DNA of 64,000 nt. It comes from Opitutus terrae PB90-1 (GTDB lineage Bacteria > Verrucomicrobiota > Verrucomicrobiia > Opitutales > Opitutaceae). Position 1 is the stretch's first letter; every line of letters starts with the position of its first letter. The notes beneath the pieces are model-generated. The model searched no databases. It worked only from the letters and a program-made list of their open reading frames with translations, and had not been told where the DNA came from. Positions 28,015 through 37,280 of the stretch are shown piece by piece. Position numbers and translations under genes: made by a program. Where the stretch lies: assembly GCF_000019965.1 (NCBI RefSeq), contig NC_010571.1, positions 3,853,001 through 3,917,000 on the forward strand, in the 5' to 3' direction.

Positions 28015-28413
28015 TCAACTCGACCGCGGCTTGGGTTGGCCGAACCCGAGATCGTAACCGTCTAGGTCCTGCACGCCGAATTCCCGCACGTCGTAGGGCT
28101 TGTCGTGCAGCTCGTAGTCGATTTTCGCGCCACGCTGCCGGTATTCGGCATAGAGCGCGTCCACATCGTCGACCCAGAAGTAGATGTTCCAGATCTGCGG
28201 ATCGATTTGCCAGTTGGGGACGATGACGTGCCCGCGCGGCGCTTCGTCGAGCATCACGTGCAGGTGATCGCGTTTGAGGATCACAAAATGCGGTGGCTCA
28301 CCCCAGAATCGTTCATAGACGAAGCCGAGCGCGCCGCGATAGTAGTTTGCCGCGGCGACGACGTCACGGACGAGCAGAACGGGAGCGGACGAGGTCAGAC
28401 GAGCTTGTTTCAT
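28015..28413 (-). CDS. VOC-family (glyoxalase/bleomycin-resistance) protein
   Basis: 132 residues, one vicinal-oxygen-chelate unit made of two beta-alpha-beta-beta-beta repeats. VLLVRDVVAAANYYRGALGF opens the first; FWVDDVDALYAEYRQRGA the second; VREFGVQDLDGYDLGFGQ closes it. Putative ligands are His and Glu/Asp in DHLHVML and the C-terminal D. Likely a dioxygenase, lyase or drug-binding protein; substrate unknown. Confidence 0.8.
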   Translation of the reverse strand: MKQARLTSSAPVLLVRDVVAAANYYRGALGFVYERFWGEPPHFVILKRDHLHVMLDEAPRGHVIVPNWQIDPQIWNIYFWVDDVDALYAEYRQRGAKIDYELHDKPYDVREFGVQDLDGYDLGFGQPKPRSS

Positions 28414-28531
28414 GAATCAACCTTCGGTCGAAGGTTGGGAACCAGAAACGCAGAACCTGCGTGGCGCACGCGGAAGACACGAAAACCGGCCGCACGCGAG
28501 GGGCCCGCGCGCCCATTCCGGGTGGTGCGGC

Positions 28532-29428
28532 TCAGCCGGTGATCGTCAGCACGATCCCGATCAGCACGCCGACGACGGCGGGCAGCTTCTGCCGCCAGTT
28601 CGGTTCGCCGAACAGAAGCACGCCGCCGGCGAACGCGACCAGCGTGCTGCCGCGGCGGAAACTGGAGACCAGCGAGACCAGCGCCTCGGGATCGCGCAGC
28701 GCGTTGAAGTAAACGAAGTCGGCGACCAGCAGCGCGAGCGACATATAAAGGATGCTCGGGCGCCAGTGGAATTCGTGGCGCGGCCACCAGCGGCGCTTCC
28801 AACCGATGGCCAGCGGCAGGAAGAGCAGCACGAGATAGATCGAGAACCACGCCTGCACGGTCGATGCCGCGAAACCGTGGCGGCCGAGCAGAAACTTGTC
28901 ATAGAGCGCACTGGCGGCGTTGATGAGGGTGCCAACGATCAGCAGCCAGATCCAGCGGTTGCGATGAAAGTGAATCCCCTCCTTGGCGCCGGCGGCGGAG
29001 AGACCGAAGAACGATCCGAGTGTGATGACGATGCCGAGCGTCTCGAGCCATGATGGACGTTCACCCAGGACGATCAGCGCACCGATCAACGTCCACACGG
29101 GGCCCGTGGCGCGGATCGGCGAGGCGAGGGTGACGGGCAGGTGTTTCAGCGCGAAGTAGGAAAAGGTCCACGCGCCGGTGACGATTGCGGACTTGGCCAG
29201 CAGGAGCAGGTGTTGGTGAAACGTCAGCGGCTCCACGACGAGTGCAGCGGGGAGCGCGCCGGGAGCGAGCGATTGCACCGCGAGCAGAACGGACCAGATC
29301 GACGCGCTGCAGACGTTGGCGAACAGCAGCACGATCAGCACGGCGTTGTCGCGCACCGCGTGCTTGGTGCTCAGTTCATACCATCCAAGGAAGAAGGCGG
29401 AGATCAGGCTGGCGGCGATCCAGTGCAT
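28532..29428 (-). CDS. EamA/DMT-family transporter
   Basis: 298 residues with ten hydrophobic helices in two EamA repeats (PVTLASPIRATGPVWTLIGALIVLGERPS near the end of repeat one is characteristic). Inner-membrane drug/metabolite exporter family. Start ATG at 29428 (MHWIAAS). Substrate unknown. Transcribed divergently from the RraA-like gene. Confidence 0.8.
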   Translation of the reverse strand: MHWIAASLISAFFLGWYELSTKHAVRDNAVLIVLLFANVCSASIWSVLLAVQSLAPGALPAALVVEPLTFHQHLLLLAKSAIVTGAWTFSYFALKHLPVTLASPIRATGPVWTLIGALIVLGERPSWLETLGIVITLGSFFGLSAAGAKEGIHFHRNRWIWLLIVGTLINAASALYDKFLLGRHGFAASTVQAWFSIYLVLLFLPLAIGWKRRWWPRHEFHWRPSILYMSLALLVADFVYFNALRDPEALVSLVSSFRRGSTLVAFAGGVLLFGEPNWRQKLPAVVGVLIGIVLTITG

Positions 29429-29600
29429 CAAAAGCGACCAGCATGCGGGCGGGCGGTCGGTCGCGGCAATCGGGAAAGGGGCAGCAGCGGCCGCGGCCGA
29501 GAGCTGAGCGTCCAGAGCTAAAGGAGGACGGAGGTGTTGAGAGTTCGGGAAAGATTCTGCTGGCGCGCGGCGGCGGGCCGCGGAAGGTTTTCGGCGCCCT

Positions 29601-30455
29601 ATGATCACCTCAAAAATCATTCCCCATCTCATCGGTTGCAGCGCGGGCCTGGTGTTGGCCACCAGCGCACTCGGCGCCGCGGAGGCGGCGACGCCAGAGA
29701 CGTTGCGCGCCGGCAAGAACTTCATCGCCACCCAGGTTTACCCGGCGACGGAAGACGCGAAGATTCTGCAGGCGTTCGAGGGCCTGCGCGTCGCCGATGT
29801 CACGGACGGTCTCGACGCTGTCGGGCTTTTTGGTCGCGGCATGATGGATCACGAGATCCGGCCGGTCTATCGCGATACGGTCGACTACTCGCACCGGTTC
29901 ATCGGAATCGCGGTGACGGCGCGCTACGTGCCCACGCAGCAGCCTGCGCCGGGACTCATGCCGGAGGCCGACTACGATGCGTGGGCGGGCAAATGGTATA
30001 ATGAGCGGTCGAGCGAGCCGTTCATGGAACTGATTCGGCCGGGCACGGCGCTGATTTTGGAGGACGCGCCGAACGCGGACGTCGGTTCGATCGGCTCGGC
30101 GAACATCATGGCGTGGAAATCGAAAGGCTGTGTCGGCGTCGTGACGAACGCGACGGCGCGCGACACCGACGAAGTCATCACCGAAAAAATCCCGCTGTAT
30201 GTCCGAGCCATGGGCCGCGGGATTCGACCCGGCCGGAACGAGATCGAATCGGTCAATCGTCCCGTCGTCGTCGGCGGCGTGCTCGTGATGCCGGGCGACG
30301 TGGTGGTGGGCGATGGCGACGGCGTGGTCGTGGTGCCGCGCGCGCAGGCGCTGAAGGTTGCCGCCTACGCGCACAAGATTCTCGCCGGCGACAAGGACGC
30401 CCGGCGCGGGCTCTACAAGCAGCTCGGGCTCCCCGAAGACAAATCGGTCAAATGA
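29601..30455 (+). CDS. secreted RraA-like protein
   Basis: 284 residues with a signal peptide (LVLATSALGAAEA, cleavage near residue 28). The rest follows the RraA / HMG aldolase fold: VADVTDGLDAVG, GSIGSANIMAWKSKGCVGVV, then GGVLVMPGDVVVGDGDGVVV (metal and substrate motif). Bacterial RraA regulates RNase E in the cytoplasm, which an exported protein could not do, so an aldolase or decarboxylase role on a 4-hydroxy-4-methyl-2-oxoglutarate-like substrate is more likely. Export is the odd feature. Confidence 0.75.
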   Translation: MITSKIIPHLIGCSAGLVLATSALGAAEAATPETLRAGKNFIATQVYPATEDAKILQAFEGLRVADVTDGLDAVGLFGRGMMDHEIRPVYRDTVDYSHRFIGIAVTARYVPTQQPAPGLMPEADYDAWAGKWYNERSSEPFMELIRPGTALILEDAPNADVGSIGSANIMAWKSKGCVGVVTNATARDTDEVITEKIPLYVRAMGRGIRPGRNEIESVNRPVVVGGVLVMPGDVVVGDGDGVVVVPRAQALKVAAYAHKILAGDKDARRGLYKQLGLPEDKSVK

Positions 30456-30577
30456 GCTAGGCGTCGCGTCAGGGCGGCAGCCACCCGCACTTGCGGCCGC
30501 AGCGAGAACGTGCCGCTACGACGTCGCACTGCTTTTCCGCTTGTGCCGGCGAGCGCGGACGCGGTTCGCTGTCCGAA

Positions 30578-31888
30578 ATGGAAAAAATCAGCGACGACTC
30601 TGCCTTGGGTGCGACCGAGGTGCGGCGCCGTCACATCGTGTTGAAGGCGATCCTGGTCGGCGTGCTGGCGGGCGCGCTCGGCGCGGCGTTTCGACTGGCG
30701 TTGCAGATCGCCGAGAGCGCGCGGGCGCAGGCGATCGCGGCCGCCGCGGGGCCGTGGGCACTCGTGGCGGGGATCGCGATCGGAGTCGTGGGCGGCGCGC
30801 TGGGAGTATGGCTCGTCTGGCGGTTCGCGCCGCATGCGGCGGGCAGCGGCATTCCGCACCTGAAGGGCGTGCTGGAGCGGCAGGCCGAACCGGAGTGGAA
30901 ACGACTGCTGCCGGTGAAGTTCATCGGTGGCGTGCTGGGCATCGGCGGCGGACTCGCGCTGGGGCGCGAAGGGCCGACCATCCAGATGGGCGGAGCGACC
31001 GGAGCGATGGTCGCCTCGTGGCTGCGCGTGAGAGCGGGTGAGGGCGAACGCCGCGCATTGATGAGCGCCGGTGCAGGCGCCGGTCTGGCCGCGGCGTTCA
31101 ACGCTCCGTTGTCGGGACTCGTGTTCGTCATGGAGGAACTGCACGGCAACTTCACGCCGGTGCTTTTTGTGGCGGCGTTTCTCGCGTCGGTGTCGGGGGA
31201 CGTCGTGGGCCGGCTGATGATCAACGAACTGCCGGTGTTTCATTTGAGCGGCATCGCCGCGCCGGGCTTGAGCTCGTTGCCCTGGGCGGCGCTGCTCGGC
31301 GGCGCGCTGGGATTGTTCGGGGTGGCATTCAATCGCGTGTTGCTCGGGAGCATGAACCTGCACGACCGGCTGCGGCACTGGCCGGGCTGGGTGCTCGGTG
31401 CGATCGCCGGCGGAACGATTGGCCTCGCCGCGTGGTTTTTGCCGGGCCTGGCCGGTTCGGGGGGACACCTGGTGCAGGCCGCGCTGGCGGGGGAGCTGGC
31501 GTTGTATCTCGTGCCGGTGTTCGTGCTCGCGCGGTTTGGTGCGACGATGTTGAGCTACGCGTCGGGAGCGGCCGGCGGAATTTTCGCGCCCCTGCTGGTG
31601 CTCGGCGCACTCGCGGGACTGTGGTTTGGCAGCGGAGTCCACGCGCTCGTTTCAAATCCCGGACTGACGCCGGCGGTTTTTTGTGTGCTGGGGATGGGTG
31701 CGATGTTCACGGCGGTCGTGCGCGCACCGCTGACCGGCATCGTGCTGATGGTGGAACTCACCGGGACCTATGGATTCATGCTGCCGCTGCTCGTGAGCTG
31801 CATGGCGGCGTATGGGGTCGCGGAGCTGCTCGGCAACATGCCGATCTACGAGGCACTGCGCGAACGCTCGCTACGTCCCTCGCGCTGA
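30578..31888 (+). CDS. ClC-family chloride channel/transporter
   Basis: 436 residues, multispanning. Ion-pathway motifs GSGIPHLKGVL (GSGIP), GGLALGREGPTIQMG (GxEGP) and AAFNAPLSGLVFVMEEL are the ClC signature. The Glu in REGP is the gating glutamate and supports H+/Cl- exchange or gating. No C-terminal CBS domains. Start ATG at 30578. Acid tolerance or anion homeostasis is the usual role. Confidence 0.9.
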   Translation: MEKISDDSALGATEVRRRHIVLKAILVGVLAGALGAAFRLALQIAESARAQAIAAAAGPWALVAGIAIGVVGGALGVWLVWRFAPHAAGSGIPHLKGVLERQAEPEWKRLLPVKFIGGVLGIGGGLALGREGPTIQMGGATGAMVASWLRVRAGEGERRALMSAGAGAGLAAAFNAPLSGLVFVMEELHGNFTPVLFVAAFLASVSGDVVGRLMINELPVFHLSGIAAPGLSSLPWAALLGGALGLFGVAFNRVLLGSMNLHDRLRHWPGWVLGAIAGGTIGLAAWFLPGLAGSGGHLVQAALAGELALYLVPVFVLARFGATMLSYASGAAGGIFAPLLVLGALAGLWFGSGVHALVSNPGLTPAVFCVLGMGAMFTAVVRAPLTGIVLMVELTGTYGFMLPLLVSCMAAYGVAELLGNMPIYEALRERSLRPSR

Positions 31889-31926
31889 GCGCCCGAAATG
31901 GGCTGTCGCGCTTGGCCGTCGCGACA

Positions 31927-32682
31927 CTAGGCAAGCACCTTGCTGAGCGCGAACGAGACCAGAAAACCGGCTACCGTGATCAGACCGGCGAAATCGCGCG
32001 CGGACTCGAACGCTTCGGGGATCATCGTATCAACCAACATCGCGAGGATGGCGCCGGCCGCGACGGTGGTGGTCCCGGCAATCAGAGCCGGCGACGCGCC
32101 GTCGAGGAGAAGATTGCCGGCGATGGCGGCGAGTCCGGACAGCACGGCGATCCCGCCCCACACCCCGAAAATGTAGCCGGCGGAACGGCCGGCCCGCTTC
32201 ATCCCCGCGGAACTTGAGAGACCCTCCGGCAAATTGGAAATAAAGATGGCCACGACTGCGGCCAAGCTGACGTTGCCGCCTTCGAGCAGGCTGACGCCGA
32301 TCACCATCGATTCGGGAATGCCGTCGAGCAGCGCGCCGACGGCGATGGCGAGTCCGCTGCCGGAGTGCTCGGGCTCGGACGGCTGGCCCCGCGAACGTTT
32401 GCGATGGCGCGCGCCCGTCCGATTCAACCACAGCGTGCACAAGGTGAACACGAGCGCGCCGCCCATGAATCCGCCGGCGGCCGAAAGAAAACCGCCCCGC
32501 CGAAAAGCCTCGTCCATCAATTCGAACGCCACGGCGGAAATCAGGACGCCGCTGCCGAAGGCCATGATGCCGGCGATCGCACGCGTTGGCACGCGGATCG
32601 TGTAGGCCGCGGCGGCGCCAATCAGGAGGGCTGCACCGGCGAGCAGTCCCCAGCCTCCAGCTTGCAGCCACAAGGGCACCAT
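31927..32682 (-). CDS. ZIP-family metal transporter
   Basis: 251 residues, about eight transmembrane helices. The metal-site helices are clear: VGALLDGIPESMVIGVSL and IFISNLPEGLSSSAG, with a hydrophilic loop containing HSGSG before them. Imports or moves divalent metals such as zinc or iron. Convergent with the ClC gene. Confidence 0.82.
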   Translation of the reverse strand: MVPLWLQAGGWGLLAGAALLIGAAAAYTIRVPTRAIAGIMAFGSGVLISAVAFELMDEAFRRGGFLSAAGGFMGGALVFTLCTLWLNRTGARHRKRSRGQPSEPEHSGSGLAIAVGALLDGIPESMVIGVSLLEGGNVSLAAVVAIFISNLPEGLSSSAGMKRAGRSAGYIFGVWGGIAVLSGLAAIAGNLLLDGASPALIAGTTTVAAGAILAMLVDTMIPEAFESARDFAGLITVAGFLVSFALSKVLA

Positions 32683-32825
32683 TGGCTTCGTTGACCCCGG
32701 GCGAAGCCGGCAGTTCGCGACGCGTCGCCGGATCTACGACACGGCGGCTGCTTGCGCCGGAGAACATCGCCGCCATGATGTGGGGCAAAGCCGCAGCGAG
32801 TTCCGCGGCGTTTCCCATCCACCCC

Positions 32826-34097
32826 ATGCGCGCGTCGACCCTGCTGTTGTCGGGCTTGTCGTTGTTCTGCGCGGTCGGCACGGCGCGAGGCGCGTCTCCG
32901 GCCGAGTCGGTCGCGGTCGAATCGCACGCCACGGGCCGGCAACTGAAGATCGAAGGACTCAACGCACCGCTGACGGAGTTGAAACTGTCAGACTTCGACG
33001 GGCGGGATCTCAGCGGCGTCCTGCGGCCGCGGACGGAGAACGGTGAAGTGCAGGTCGCGCTCGCGCGGCCGATGCAGTTCGTGGTGAAGCCGCGCGAAAT
33101 CGGTCGCATCGCTTTGCGTGGGCAGGAGAAGGTCATCCTGCCGGGCGGCGTGGTCGTGCCGCTGATTGCCCAGCCCGATGGCTCGACCGATGCGAAGTCG
33201 GCGTGGTTCCGGCTCACGCTCATCGCCAGTCCAATGCCCGCGCCGTGGAGTCCCGACTCGGCCGATTACGTGACGCGGCTGACGTTCGGATTGCGCCGTC
33301 CGCCACAGCTGTCGGAGGATGTGGCGCTGGAGCGGCCGGTGATTGTGAAGCTGGGTTTCAACGGCCTCACGGCGGCGGACGTGCCGGCGATCGCGCTGGA
33401 AGCCGCCGGGCTCGAGCACGAGAAAACCGTGGAGCTGCGCTTTCAGCCGCGCACCGCGGCGCCGACGTTGCTGGTGCGCTCGACGATTTCCGACGTGGAT
33501 CTCGAGCTCAGCGCGCTGGCGCGGCTCGAAGTCCGGCCGCTGCAACAGTCGATGCTCGGGTTCGGACTCGAAACGGTGCCGGTGGTAATCGAAAGCGTGC
33601 TGGCACATGGGGCGCCGCTGGCGATGGATCGAGCGACGCCGGTGTTGGTGCAGGTCTCTCGTGGCGCGCGGCTCGAAGGCGAGCAGGTGGAACTGCCGGC
33701 CGGCGGGAGCAGCGCGACGGTGCGTGTGCGATCCACGGGGCTCGTGCCAGTGACGTTGACCGCGAGTGCCGCGGGATTGACCGGCCGGGCGGTGATCGAG
33801 CAGCAGTTTCCCGCCGGGCCGCTGATCGCGGCGCTGCTGGGCGGCGCGCTGGGCGGGTTCGCCCGCCGCTTCCTCAAAGGCGCGCGCCGCAGCCGCGGCA
33901 AACGCCACCTGATCGAGGGCTTGGTGGTCGGGCTGCTGGCGTTTGTGGCGGGCGTGTTGGGCGTCGGCTACCTCGAACTGCCGGCGGCAATCGTGGCCAC
34001 GGAGGCCGGCGCCTTTCTCACCGGCGCGTTGGCCGGATTTGCCGGCGTGACGGTCTTGGAACTGCTGGCGAAAAAACCTGCGAACGCGGACGGGTGA
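32826..34097 (+). CDS. secreted/membrane hypothetical protein, 423 residues
   Basis: Not recognised. Signal peptide from the ATG at 32826 (TLLLSGLSLFCAVGTARG); an upstream ATG at 32775 would add 17 residues. The body is beta-rich, probably immunoglobulin-like domains (LPAGGSSATVRVRSTGLVPV near 295-315), and the C-terminus has two hydrophobic helices (LIAALLGGALGGF and VVGLLAFVAGVLGVGYL) separated by a basic loop. A periplasmic domain anchored at its C-terminus is likely. Confidence 0.6.
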   Translation: MRASTLLLSGLSLFCAVGTARGASPAESVAVESHATGRQLKIEGLNAPLTELKLSDFDGRDLSGVLRPRTENGEVQVALARPMQFVVKPREIGRIALRGQEKVILPGGVVVPLIAQPDGSTDAKSAWFRLTLIASPMPAPWSPDSADYVTRLTFGLRRPPQLSEDVALERPVIVKLGFNGLTAADVPAIALEAAGLEHEKTVELRFQPRTAAPTLLVRSTISDVDLELSALARLEVRPLQQSMLGFGLETVPVVIESVLAHGAPLAMDRATPVLVQVSRGARLEGEQVELPAGGSSATVRVRSTGLVPVTLTASAAGLTGRAVIEQQFPAGPLIAALLGGALGGFARRFLKGARRSRGKRHLIEGLVVGLLAFVAGVLGVGYLELPAAIVATEAGAFLTGALAGFAGVTVLELLAKKPANADG

Positions 34098-34263
34098 AGG
34101 CGGCGGTCACGATCCAGCGCGAGGAGACGGAGGAGCGACCTCGACCCGAGGAGAAAGCGCGTTGAGGACAGGGCGTTCGACTGCGTGTTGCCGGGCGCGT
34201 TGCCGCGGCCGCGCCGAGATCTGGAGTGGACAAGCGCCGGGTGGCTGCGCAGGTTGCGCGAGC

Positions 34264-34881
34264 GTGACTCGCTGCGCGTTTTATTTCGTCGTCGTAACGC
34301 TCGGGATCCTGAGCATGGGATTTCAGTTGCTCGCGTCGCGGCTGCTGAATCCGCATTTTGGTTCCTCGATCATCGTCTGGGCCTGGTTGATCTCTACGTT
34401 TCTCGCGGCCTTCAGCGTCGGCTCGATGCTCGGCGGCTGGATCAGCAATCTGCCGCCGGCCCCGCGGCGCACGGCCCAGATGGTCGGCGCCATCGTGGCC
34501 ATCTGCACGCTGGCACTCGTCGCACTCGCGGGGCGCACACTGCTCGGCCGGATCGAACTCGCGCTGCCGGACTTGAGCACGGCGCTCTTCGCGGCGTGCG
34601 CCACGCTGTTCTTCCTGCCGGTGACGGCGCTGTCATCCTTCGGACCGCAATGCGTGCAGTATCTCGCGGTCCGCGGCATGCCGGCGGGACACGCGTCGGG
34701 GCTGGTTTACGGCGTGAGCACGCTGGGCAACATTGCCGGCGTGATGTTGACGGCGTTTGCGCTGATCCCGCATTTCCGCGTCTCCCATTTGCTCTATCTC
34801 TGGCTGGGCGTAGCCCTCGTGAGTCTTGCGGCGCTGCTGCGGTTGCTGCGGGGAACGACGACGACATCATCATCATCATGA
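34264..34881 (+). CDS. membrane half of a spermidine-synthase-like protein
   Basis: 205 residues from a GTG at 34264; the frame extends upstream without a better start. About six transmembrane helices with GFQLLASRLLNPHFGSSIIV and VYGVSTLGNIAGVMLTAF, the N-terminal membrane part usually fused to a spermidine synthase-like domain in fused-MFS proteins. The stop overlaps the next ATG by 4 nt (ATGA), and the next gene encodes the matching soluble domain. The two probably act as one membrane-bound unit. Confidence 0.65.
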   Translation: MTRCAFYFVVVTLGILSMGFQLLASRLLNPHFGSSIIVWAWLISTFLAAFSVGSMLGGWISNLPPAPRRTAQMVGAIVAICTLALVALAGRTLLGRIELALPDLSTALFAACATLFFLPVTALSSFGPQCVQYLAVRGMPAGHASGLVYGVSTLGNIAGVMLTAFALIPHFRVSHLLYLWLGVALVSLAALLRLLRGTTTTSSSS

Positions 34882-35846
34882 GGAGCGAGTCTCCGTTTAC
34901 GACCAGTCCAGGGGCGGGACGCCGGTGCCGCCGGGCGTGGCTGGCGGCCCTGCTGTTGCCGACGCTGCTGGCGGCGGCGCCGGCGCCCGAGGGCGATTAC
35001 GTCGAGAGCATCGACACGCTGTACAACAACCTGACCGTCCAGCGGCGCGGCACGATCGTCGAGCTGCGCGCGCGCGCGCGGCAGACCGAGGCGCTCGAAT
35101 CCGCCGTCGATCTCAGCGATCCACTGAAGCTCGTCGTGGCCTACACGCGGACACTGTACGCCGGGCTGTTCGCGCAACCGGATCCGCGGCGCGTGTTGAT
35201 GATCGGGCTCGGCGGCGCGGGCTTTCATCGGTTGTTCGCGGCGGCGTATCCCGACTCGCTGCTGCAGACGGTCGAGCTGGATCCGAAGGTGCTCGAGCTG
35301 TGCGTGGAACGGATGGGATTCGAACCGACCGCGCAAACCCCGGTCGCGGTGATGGACGGCCGGATGTTCGTGAAGCGCGATCGGCGCCAGTGGGACTGGC
35401 TGATTCTGGATGCGTTTCGCGGCGGGTTTGTGCCGCCGCATTTGAAGACGGTGGAGTTTTACCGCGAGTGCGCGGCCCGGCTCGACGACCGCGGTGTGTT
35501 CATCAGCAACCTGCACTCAAACACGGAACTCTATTATTCGGACATCAAAACCATTCGGGAGGTGTTCCCGCAGGTGCTGCTGTTCAAGACCCGCGGGTGG
35601 GGCAACGTGATCGCCGTCGCCGTGAAGTATCGCACGCCGGACATCACCAAGCCGGCGAGTTGGCCACCACCGGCGGTGCTGGCGCGGCCGGAATTCGCGG
35701 GCCGACTCGATCTGGCGGCGATCCGGCGCGAGCTCATTCCGATTCCGGAGGAGAAGGTGCGCGCCGCGCGGCTGCTGAGCGACGATTTCGCGCCGGTGGA
35801 ATTTTTGGATTCGATCGAGGCGAACAATCGCAAGAACGACGACTGA
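34878..35846 (+). CDS. spermidine synthase-like methyltransferase-fold protein
   Basis: 322 residues. After an N-terminal hydrophobic segment (AWLAALLLPTLLAAAPA) comes a Rossmann domain of the spermidine synthase family: VLMIGLGGAGFHRLF (motif I), TVELDPKVLELC, and WDWLILDAFRGG. The acidic residues for propylamine transfer are only partly recognisable, so polyamine synthesis is doubtful. Codons about 12-20 lie in a copy of the dispersed hairpin repeat (34910-34934). Start overlaps the membrane-half gene. Confidence 0.7.
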   Translation: MRSESPFTTSPGAGRRCRRAWLAALLLPTLLAAAPAPEGDYVESIDTLYNNLTVQRRGTIVELRARARQTEALESAVDLSDPLKLVVAYTRTLYAGLFAQPDPRRVLMIGLGGAGFHRLFAAAYPDSLLQTVELDPKVLELCVERMGFEPTAQTPVAVMDGRMFVKRDRRQWDWLILDAFRGGFVPPHLKTVEFYRECAARLDDRGVFISNLHSNTELYYSDIKTIREVFPQVLLFKTRGWGNVIAVAVKYRTPDITKPASWPPPAVLARPEFAGRLDLAAIRRELIPIPEEKVRAARLLSDDFAPVEFLDSIEANNRKNDD

Positions 35847-35869
35847 GCGACGATCCCACCTTACTTCCC

Positions 35870-36751
35870 ATGCTGAAGCTACGTCTTGGTTTGGTTTTGC
35901 TGGCGCTCGGAGCGCCGGCGCTCGCGCAACAACCGCCCGAGGTCATCCCGCTGTGGCCGAACGGTGCGCCCGGGTTTGAGGGTCGCAAGAACGAGCCGGA
36001 GCGCGCGAAGGACTGGTGGGTGAAGAACGTCCACTTCCCCACGCTCACGGTGTTTCGGCCGGCGCCGGACAAAGCGAATGGCTGTGCGGTGGTGATCGCG
36101 CCCGGCGGCGGGTTTCGCGAGCTGGTGTTCAACGCCGAAGGCCGGCAGCCGGGTGAATTGCTCGCGTCGCTCGGGGTGACGGCATTTGCGCTGAAATACC
36201 GGCTGCCCAACGAGGAAGGCTCGGACTACACGTTCGACCACGTGCAGCAGGACGCCTATCGAGCGATGCGGATCGTGCGGAGCCGTGCGCGCGAGTTTCA
36301 GATCGATCCGAATCGGATCGGCGCGCTTGGCTTTTCGGCGGGCGGCGCGGTGGTGATGATGATCGCGTTCACCCCCGGCGAGGGCGACCCGCAGGCGGCG
36401 GACCCGATCGATCGCGCGAACGGCCGGCCGAATTTCCAGATGCTGATCTATCCCGGCGGGAAGGCGCCGGCGAAAATCGGCCCGGATGCGCCGCCGGCGT
36501 TCCTGCTCTGCGCCAACGACGACGAGTATGGCTGTGACGAAGTCACGATGCAGGTGGTGGAGAAACTCCGCGCCGCGAAGGTGCCCGTCGAGCTGCACCT
36601 GCTCCGGCAGGGGCGGCACGGCTTCAACATGGGTGATCGCTCGCACCTTGCCTCCGTCAACACCTGGCCGCGGCGACTGGCGGACTGGCTGAACGACAGC
36701 GGATACCTTCAGCCCGCGAGCGGCACACCGGCGGCAACCGCGCCGCGCTAG
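35870..36751 (+). CDS. secreted alpha/beta hydrolase (acetyl-esterase type)
   Basis: 293 residues with a signal peptide (LVLLALGAPALAQ). VIAPGGGFRELVF is the oxyanion-hole HGG-like strand (here PGGG), LGFSAGGAVVM the nucleophile elbow (GxSxGG), DDE and GRHGFNM the acid and His. Close to the BD-FAE / esterase_lipase group found beside polysaccharide-degradation genes; it may deacetylate glycans. 23 bp after the preceding gene. Confidence 0.8.
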   Translation: MLKLRLGLVLLALGAPALAQQPPEVIPLWPNGAPGFEGRKNEPERAKDWWVKNVHFPTLTVFRPAPDKANGCAVVIAPGGGFRELVFNAEGRQPGELLASLGVTAFALKYRLPNEEGSDYTFDHVQQDAYRAMRIVRSRAREFQIDPNRIGALGFSAGGAVVMMIAFTPGEGDPQAADPIDRANGRPNFQMLIYPGGKAPAKIGPDAPPAFLLCANDDEYGCDEVTMQVVEKLRAAKVPVELHLLRQGRHGFNMGDRSHLASVNTWPRRLADWLNDSGYLQPASGTPAATAPR

Positions 36752-36765
36752 AACGCGGCTCCTTC

Positions 36766-37155
36766 ATGCGCCTCGAGAACGCACTGCTGATCGCCGCGGG
36801 CGGGCACAGCCTCGCGTTTGGCGTGTTCCACCTCGGGTTCTGGCGGCTGTTTGGCTGGCGCACCGAGCTGGCCAACGTGTCGCGGGTGAACCGCGGGATC
36901 ATGCAGGTGCTGAATCTCTGCCTGACGTTTCTCTTCTTTGCGATCGGCGTACTGATCCTGGTGCATCGCGCGGAAATGACGACGACGGCAATCGGCCGGT
37001 CGCTCCTCGCGGTCATGGCGTTGTTCTGGATCGTCCGACTCGTGCAACAGGCGATTTTTTTCAATCTCCGACACCACGCCTCGTTCGTGCTGAGCGGACT
37101 GTTCCTGCTGGGGGCGGCACTGCACGCGTTGCCGCTCTGGTTGCGGGCGGGATGA
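36766..37155 (+). CDS. small integral membrane protein
   Basis: 129 residues, four hydrophobic helices (LIAAGGHSLAFGVFHLGFW, VLNLCLTFLFFAIGVLIL, LLAVMALFWIVRLVQQAIFF, FVLSGLFLLGAALHALPL). No known family recognised. 14 bp after the esterase, likely co-transcribed. Confidence 0.6.
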   Translation: MRLENALLIAAGGHSLAFGVFHLGFWRLFGWRTELANVSRVNRGIMQVLNLCLTFLFFAIGVLILVHRAEMTTTAIGRSLLAVMALFWIVRLVQQAIFFNLRHHASFVLSGLFLLGAALHALPLWLRAG

Positions 37156-37280
37156 CGCGAAAAGACGCCCGCCGAGCCGCACACCAGCAAGCGCGACGGG
37201 TCTTTCGCGGTTCCCGAGCGATCGTGCTACTTCCAGCAGCGCGTTCTCTCATCTCGGAACCCGGAAAACCTTCATCAGCC

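Noticed and set aside
28015-28413. Fosfomycin or bleomycin resistance gene
   Set aside because: The VOC fold is clear but no residue pattern specific to a resistance enzyme is seen, so only the superfamily name is given.
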